The notes under the pieces are model-generated. The model was not told the DNA's origin, did not search any database, and was given only the letters and a program-made list of their open reading frames with translations. Positions 57,266 through 64,000 of a DNA stretch of 64,000 nt are shown here, one piece after another (position 1 is the first letter of the stretch; each line of letters opens with the position of its first letter). Origin of the DNA: Leptodontidium sp. MPI-SDFR-AT-0119 (Eukaryota > Ascomycota > Leotiomycetes > Helotiales > Leptodontidiaceae); the NCBI GenBank assembly GCA_020726505.1, contig JAHLEZ010000004.1, positions 1,178,001 to 1,242,000 of the forward strand, written 5' to 3'. A program made the translations under genes and the position numbers.

Positions 57266-60247
57266 TCAAGAGTTATAAAGCTCTCTGAAAGCGCTCGCCC
57301 TACCCAACAACGCTTGCGGGGCATCAAACTCCTTTAACTCGCCCTCGCTCAACAACGCAATCCGATCGAAATCTAAAATCGTATCCAAACGATGCGCAAC
57401 AGCGATAATCGTACAATCGTGGAACTCCTTCCGAATAATCTCCTGCATTAAATCATCGGACTTGGTATCGACATTACTCGTTGCCTCGTCTAAAATAACG
57501 ACTTTACTCTTCCTTAGAATGGCCCTCGCGAGACAGAATAGCTGGCGCTGGCCGTGCGAGAAGAATTCCGCGTCTAGTAGAGCGTCGAGTCCGCCTTTGT
57601 TGTTCACGATGTCCCAGAGGTGTACTTTCTTGATAGCGGAGACTATTGCAGCGTCGGTGTGTTGATGAATGGGATCGGCGTTGGCTCGGACAGTGCCACG
57701 GATGAAGAAGGGTTCTTGTGGGATGGCGTTGAGTCTTGAGCGGACGGTTTCCCTGGGGAGTTTGGTAATGTCCATTCCGTCGATGGTGATTGAACTATCT
57801 TCCGTGACTTCCAGCATCCGGAAGAGCGTTGTGATCAATGAGCTTTTGCCGCTACCGCTACGCCCGCAGATGCCAATTTTCTCTCCTGGTTGGATCGACA
57901 TATTAAGGTTGCGAATTACAAGATTATCGTCAGAGGTGTATGATGCAGACACATTCTTGATTTCGATCGAGCCATGCATAGGCCAGTTATCAGGAAGGGG
58001 TTGGTCCTCTCCTGGCAAGTTTTCGGATGTAGTATGTCCGGAGAAGCTGATTAGGCGGGATATGGCGCCGAGCGAAGTTTCGAGGTTCGTCCAAGTCTTG
58101 ATGATATTTGCTAGATTTTCGTTGAAGCTCATCACGTTCAATAATGCCAGGCCTACAAATCCGGCACTGATCTCAGATCGCTGTGAATATGTTAGCACTG
58201 GGTTGGATTGATCCCGGAATCCTGTTCCTGCGATTGTACTCACGAGTTTGACGACGAGCGACATGAGAATAACAGCCAAAGCCATCACTAAGAGGTCTAG
58301 AGCGAGTGCTAACCAGCGCTGGATACAGAACAGGAGGTAGTAGGGCTTCTGGGAAACATCCAGCAGAGCGAGATTTCGAGTCTGAGTATGAAGTCAACAT
58401 GGTTGCTCCAGGCATTGGTGGGGCTTGACGTTGTTCCCTAAACACACGAAAAGCTGGGTTGCAACTTACCTTGAAAGTTTCGCCCCAGCCAAATGCTCTG
58501 ATAGTCACAAGTCCAGAAAGGGATTCAATAAAGTGGGAGTACAATGGAGACTTTGCTTCGAGGTCGAGAAGCCGCATTTGGCGGGAGGTCCTCAGGTAGT
58601 ATTTCTGTAAAACTACAACTCTGTCAGCATAGTGCCACAGATGCGTGGGATAGTACTAACCCCATACCAGGAGAATAACTGGCGGTACAGTGATGGCAAA
58701 GTACCCAGCCGAAAGACACATCTAATTTTACACAAGTGAGCTTGAGATAAATGTATTTGCAACGGAAGGGGGCTAGACAGAGTATGGCGTACCAGTATAG
58801 CACCCATAATGACTCCAATCATGGCGAAGCAAAAGTCAATGAGGGAATAGGGCAGCTCTGTATCTATGATTGTCATGTCCTGGGAAAATCTTCTAGACGT
58901 CAGTCGGAGTGTTGCCCAAAGAGTAATTCTGCCCATGCTCACCTGTTGGTCGTGATACCCGTGTCAGTTGTCGTGAAAAATGACAAAGGTGCCCCCATCA
59001 CTGTATTCAGCAATCGTTCGTGGAGAAGCTGGGCGCTGCTAGGCACCATCTTCAGAGCTACCATGTAGACCGCGAGACAAAGTCCAAACATTCCAGTAAT
59101 CGCAAGCATGGCATAGAGACCCAGGTAAAACGTGTTGACTTCGTTTCCCCGCGAATCGACTGCCTTCGTCCAGTACGTCAACAGAAACTCCGTCATTTTG
59201 GTCGCAACACCGAACGTTATAATACTTGCAAAGAAGGCAGCCGTGTTAAACCATCCAGTGGCACGGAAGTAATATTTGTAGACGGTAAGGTCGCCGGACT
59301 GTCTGTTGATTTCGAGTTCAGCAATCTCCAACTCCTCGTCTTCTGAAGTGAGAGTGAGTTTTAAAGGACCGCCATTCCCCCTTCCACTTGCCTTGGCCGT
59401 TCCTTCACCTTTCAATTTGGATGCAAGACTTTGAACGTAGCCACCGGTATTTCTTAGGTGCTGGAAGGATCCTTGTTCGACAACACGTCCAGTTGAATCC
59501 TATATATGGGTCAGCTCTTATCGTTGCACCGTTTTGAAAGTTGAGTGATGGTCTGAAATCAAATTTGCCCTCCCTACATGGATGTGCCTACGTGGACTAG
59601 GAGTAGGAAATGTGGGACTTACAAGGGCAACAATATGATCGGCGAAGCTGAGTCTCTGTACAGCATGGGTCGCCAAAAGCACAGTAATGCCCATCGAACG
59701 GAAGAGTCCATCTTTTCCGAGAAGAGAAGCGCAGATATGATCCTCGGTAGAAGCATCAAGACCAGAGAATACGTCGTCGATGATGATAAGTTCCTTTCGT
59801 GCATACAATGCCCTTGCGAGAGCCAGCCTTTGCTTTTGCCCTCCGCTCAACGAGATTCCTGCACTTCCTACAGGCGTTGCTGCGTTTTGTCAGCCTGGCT
59901 CTGCGGGGTTGTGTAGTTAGCTGAGATGGTGTCTACTAACAGTGACCTTTGGGGAGGATAGCTATGTCAGCTTCAAGACCACATGCGTGGACAACTTTGC
60001 TACTACACGAGATATATGAGTCAGTACTACCGCTATTGATGATTTGAAACCCCTCAAAACCGATGCGCGACAGTCACAGGCAGAAAAATAGAATTCCAGA
60101 GTACTCACTACCAAGGCTCCTCGAATGGTGAAATGCCAAGGATGTTCTGCTGTATGGTACCATTTCGGACCCAACTGCGCAAGAGTTAGTATTATGAATT
60201 TTTATAGTCCACACAGACTTAAGCAGCATGTAGAGTCGGGTAGGGGA

Positions 60248-60289
<42 letters not shown>

Positions 60290-62848
60290 GGGGCAAGACT
60301 TACGAAGTTTGGTCAACAAATGCAGTATCAGGCGAGTTGCTGTAAACAAAGCCTTGGGAAGACGGAGTCTCTCCCAGCAATCCCTTCAGCAACGTGCTCT
60401 TGCCACAACCGACGGGCCCAATAACAAAGCAGAGTTGATGACGCTTTAATACTAAGTTTAGATCTCGGATAGCTGGTACACCACCTTCGCTCCATGCGAA
60501 GCTCGCATTCTGGGCGACTAGTAAAATCGAGGAGGATTCCGCGGTAGGCGATTTGAGTGATTGGAGCTCAATGTCCCCATTTCCTTGTGGAATTGACGAT
60601 ATTTGGCCAGCAGGATCTATCAGAGGGAGCCTGTGATCTTTTCGGGCATCTGATTTCAGGAATGATTCGATTCGGGTAAACGAGGCCAGTGCAGCATTCA
60701 ACAACGGTATTGCCATAACCTGAGTCTTGGTTAGCAGTCGATTTTTTATGGGGCTTTAGTATCCATCTGACCAGCGTATTCATCGGCTCTGCCTGTAGCA
60801 CTGTTAGCAATATTCTTTGTTAAGCATCATAGATTCCCTCCGAGTCTTGCTGGGAAGCGGAAGCCAAGGAAGCCTGAGATAATGGGATCAAAAAACTTGG
60901 TGTATACATACTAATAAGGTAATCAAGGATAACGCAGTATATGCTGATGATGTATTCAAGGTCTCACCTGTCGTACTAGCGATTATGACGAACAACGTAA
61001 ACGTTGCTAGAGGTGCGAGTATTTGGGTGCTGTTTCCTATACGTAGTTTGATTAGCCCCTCGCATATAGAATGACTTCTTGCATCTATGTACCGAATAAT
61101 ACGCGTACACAGAGCAGTCTTCTGTATAAGTTTGACAGTTTCACCTCGGCGATTCTCAGTCCTTGGATGATGTTCGTTAGGATGCTCGAGAAGCCGAGCA
61201 TCTTGCATGGCTACACACAGAATTAGTTAGTGGTTGCAGTATCAGGATATATGATCGTTTGTGTACCTTCATTGATCCAAGCATAGAAGCTGTAACATCA
61301 ACTCTTGTTTGTATACCTTCCATCCATACCTTTTGGGCACGGCCCTGTGTGTCAAGTTAGCGTATGCGATGACTGAACGTCCCGAGAGATTTTGGCACAA
61401 TTAAGGGGGCTCAAAAGTTACTCCGATTAAATTCCACTTCTAAAGTTGAACATGCTCACCATGTATCTCGCCATGGCTAGAATCCCGACAGTGGAAATGA
61501 GAGCTACAGCTGCTGGGGCGAGAAAAGCGAGTCCCAATTGCTGATGGAGCAAAAAGAGGGCTATGGCCAGTTCCATGGGAACCGCCCAGAATTCATGGAG
61601 AGTTCTGAAGGACTGACAAATGGCTTCTGAAATGGGGGTTAGTCGAGGTTTCATGAACCACATCAAAGCAAAGGAAGCTTCACCGGTGTCATTTGCCATC
61701 AAAGTCACAGCGACGGATTCATCAAGAGCAGTGATGCTCAGATCCATAGTTTTTGCATAGATGAGACTGACCAACGATCCTCGAACGGAGGTGACAAATC
61801 GATAATCCATGTGGTAATAGGAACCATTCGAAATCGCCAAACCAAAAAAGACGAGACCAAAAGCAGCTGTGAGTGCCCATCCAACTCTGTCGGGATCCTC
61901 TGGATTGTTCGCAAATTTAATGGATCTCTCCAGAAGAAATGGTTGTGCATAGCGAAATCCAATGACACAAAGCCGGGGGAAAATGCAATATGAAAAGGCT
62001 ACTATGTTTGCCCTGATAGTGGTCCAGAATAGTGCTTGTGATCGGTTCTTGTTGGCCGCTTTCCACGTCTTCTCTGAGCGAGCCAGAAGAACGCTCGATG
62101 TCATATCGTCGTCAATAGGATACAAGTCATCGTTCACGAGAACTTTGGTAAATCCCGTCCGCATCAAGTGATTGAGCCAAAAGAAGAAGGACCTATTATA
62201 GATCCCACTGGTAACCTCCGGAGACGTGTAACGATATTGATCAAGCAGGATGTTACGTTTCTCGATTGCCTCTGAGATGAGGATCAAGACCTTGATGGCA
62301 AGAGCACTGGTAAACACAGCACCAAAAATCTGTGTAGTTCCATGTATCAGGAGGGTACGCGATCGAGCGACATCAAATGGCAGCGTGATGATCAGATAAA
62401 CATTGATGATAGCCGAGGGTCTGATGGAGTGCATATGCTCCATATGAGACAACAGACACAGACCAACGGCATCAACCAGCGTGAGAGTTGCGGCAGCAAT
62501 TGATGAGCGAGTCCTGAGAACCGGAGTTGCAGCATTGAGTATTAGAAGAGCAGTTTGCATGCAGGCAAATGCCACGAGGAAAAGCTAAAAAAAAATTCGA
62601 TTAACTAAGACTAGTAGCAAGAGGCGTACAAAACGTACCAGTTTATTTTCGTAGAGGAAGCTTTTAGAGACCTTTCTAGGCTTTCCATGGAGTGTGAAAA
62701 TTCGGAAAGGAAGTACAAGGAGTAACAGAGCAGATGGTAGGATGGAGAGGATCGTATTTTCAAAGAGGATAGTGAAATCAAACTCGTTTGGAACAGTTGG
62801 ACCAAAGGAGTTCAAGGAGAATTCAAGCGACGAGTGGTTTGAAGCCAT
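57266..62848 (-). CDS. ABCC-type (MRP) full ABC transporter
   Basis: Multidrug-resistance-associated export pump, 1443 aa from 17 exons: 62848-62639, 62584-61684, 61626-61460, 61344-61267, 61210-61093, 61036-60912, 60792-60772, 60719-60304, 60174-60109, 60002-59947, 59879-59623, 59499-58943, 58889-58793, 58721-58661, 58618-58470, 58381-58244 and 58180-57266; all phases agree. Order: TMD0 (exons 1-2), TMD1, NBD1, TMD2, NBD2. NBD1 has Walker A GPVGCGKSTLL, signature LSGGQKQR and Walker B IIIDDVFSGLD (D in place of the catalytic E, usual in ABCC). NBD2 has Walker A GRSGSGKSSL, an altered signature FSHGQRQ and Walker B VVILDEATSNVD. Exon 7 is 21 nt, and the intron after exon 8 carries a 38-base homopolymer. 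Substrate unknown. Confidence 0.93.
60251..60288. repeat. G38 homopolymer tract (C38 in the transcript)
   Basis: Thirty-eight consecutive G on the + strand inside intron 8 of the ABC transporter gene (intron 60175-60303), beginning 15 nt from its donor. Such runs are slippage-prone and unreliable in assembly, so the exact length is uncertain. Confidence 0.9.
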
Positions 62849-63813
62849 CTTGACTTGACAAGAACACTGTTAATACAGATAATCCCGAATGGAGATGCAG
62901 GTATAGTAGAGCCGACAAAACAACAGAAAGATAGGGTGTTCAATATATGAAAGACGAGGCCAATGACGGGGTTGAGCACCGAGCGCCGAGTATGGAAGGG
63001 CTGACTCCTAAGTACGTACTGTCAAGAAACCATGTACGCAAGCATGTGAGGCAACAACAAATTTTAATTAAGGGTATGCAGTTTATTATTAAGTAACATG
63101 CAGTTGGTACAATGGCGTCTGCTGTGCCGCACTTCAATCAAGAGAGAGCTCTGGGACCCCGCAAGCTGTGAGATAGGGCGAGAGTTAGCCCGGCAAAAGG
63201 CACCGCACCCCTATGCTTATGGGATGCAAGTAAGAGAGAACACCACTGGGTGGGCGGTTTGCGCTATCAAGCTGACGCGGAGATCCCAAAGAGGAAGCTC
63301 AATATGGAGGCTGCCTCTTCAAAGTGTCCAAGACTCAGTTGAGTAGAGCTCGAGGACGAGCAAAGGTGTCACTTCCAAGGACAGCCAGCCATATATTAAT
63401 GGTACTTGTAGATACCGCATAGGCTATGAGAGCCGGCCAATATCGAATCAGTTCAACTTTGAGCATGTCTATTATAAGTCTCGGTTTGAACTTCAAGGGA
63501 AGGCAAGGCGCTGCTGCTCACGACTCATAGCAAAGACTTACTTGTGAGACGATTCGCAGACGAGAACATAACAGACATACCTACAAGAGGTATCTCCTAG
63601 TCGAAATGGAAAATAACATATTCTGCTGTCGTCAGACTGAATGATGTTGTCGTCAGGGCTTCAGGCTCCGAGGTCTCTGCCCCGCCAATCGGGCCAAGCT
63701 CCGAACGCCTGGCCATCCTATTCCACCCCAGCTTCGAGATGCATCAACTTCCAAGGTTATTCTCTCTCAACAGCTGTGCCAGCTATCACTTCGATTGACA
63801 TCCAATCGATACC
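62849..63813. promoter_or_regulatory. divergent upstream region ABC transporter / edge gene
   Basis: About 965 bp between two divergent start codons. No repeat, RNA gene or specific regulatory motif recognised. Confidence 0.5.
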
Positions 63814-64000
63814 ATGTCTATCCCGCCTTTGACGATCCGGAACTTGACCGCCACTCCTCTCGAGTTGAAGGTGGTAGAGCGCTTCGAAACCGCCGGATCA
63901 GACAAGAGTGGCAATGGAGGGGGAGGAGGGGTTGCCAACATCTCGAGAGCCTTCGGTGGCTTGATGAGCAACTTCACCAGTCCATCCTCAACACAGCTTG
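63814..64000 (+). CDS. unrecognised protein, N-terminus only
   Basis: An open frame from the ATG at 63814 reads to the window edge without a stop (62 complete codons). It begins MSIPPLTIRNLTATPLELK, then VVERFETAGSDKSGNGG, a glycine run, and NISRAFGGLMSNFTS. The well-formed start context (ACCATGTC) and even composition suggest a real gene. The LTIRNLT..PLELK opening looks like a beta-rich N-terminal domain seen in some fungal proteins, but I cannot name it. Confidence 0.6.
   Translation, partial: MSIPPLTIRNLTATPLELKVVERFETAGSDKSGNGGGGGVANISRAFGGLMSNFTSPSSTQL

Noticed and set aside
58173..58470. Read-through of 'GETFKVSCNPAF' in the ABC transporter
   Set aside because: A good donor and acceptor remove it and restore the conserved TRNLALLDVSQKP block.

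Overview
The window is 64 kb of nuclear DNA from a filamentous ascomycete (Pezizomycotina). Evidence is the short introns (mostly 44-130 nt) with CTAAC/CTGAC branch sites, compact genes with one to seventeen exons, fungal-type tRNA ligase, a DUF3824 protein, an Npr3 subunit and GPI-anchored wall proteins. A Leotiomycete-like relative is my guess from protein resemblance only. I place 20 protein-coding loci (two cut by the window edges) and one probable non-coding snoRNA host gene.

Layout. 0-3.5 kb: divergent spliceosome genes PRP31 (-, partial, with an apparent frameshift) and CLF1 (+). 4.3-6.0 kb: membrane protein of a fungal family sometimes named modin (-). 7.5-11.0 kb: LARP1-like La-motif protein (-). 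13.7-15.0 kb: SFT2 vesicle-traffic protein (-). 18.9-20.6 kb: bHLH transcription factor (+) behind a ~3.9 kb simple-sequence-rich upstream region. 22.4-24.6 kb: NPR3 (-). 25.1-25.7 kb: COX19 (-). 28.5-30.8 kb: DUF3824 RS/glycine-rich protein (-). 33.4-36.3 kb: two secreted GPI-type surface proteins (+).

36.9-43.9 kb is an RNA-processing block: tRNA ligase (-), an ankyrin protein (+), RNase P subunit RPP40 (-) and the tRNA methyltransferase TRM11 (+), the last two divergent from a very short promoter. 45.0-46.0 kb: a UBTD-type ubiquitin-domain protein whose start codon is alone in exon 1. 46.7-48.0 kb (-): the most unusual locus, a chain of introns each carrying a box C/D snoRNA about 40-50 nt upstream of a GCTAAC branch site, with no convincing coding exons. 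One of these snoRNAs has 16 nt of complementarity to a universally conserved 18S rRNA segment. 48.3-49.7 kb: a conserved fungal protein often named casein kinase II beta 2 (+). 50.4-51.6 kb: aldo-keto reductase (-). 52.6-53.4 kb: FAM192A/Fyv6-like protein (+). 54.0-54.7 kb: HIT hydrolase (+). 55.2-55.7 kb: nested TA-flanked MITE-like repeats. 57.3-62.8 kb: a 17-exon ABCC transporter (-). 63.8 kb to the edge: start of an unrecognised gene (+).

Functionally the window is mostly housekeeping RNA biology (PRP31, CLF1, Fyv6-like, LARP1, tRNA ligase, RPP40, TRM11, snoRNAs) mixed with nutrient signalling (NPR3), mitochondrial copper handling (COX19), trafficking (SFT2), cell surface and efflux functions. 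I see no secondary-metabolite cluster, tRNA gene, rRNA gene, CRISPR array or intact transposon. All exon structures were assembled by hand from splice signals, reading-frame phase and family resemblance; none is transcript-supported.
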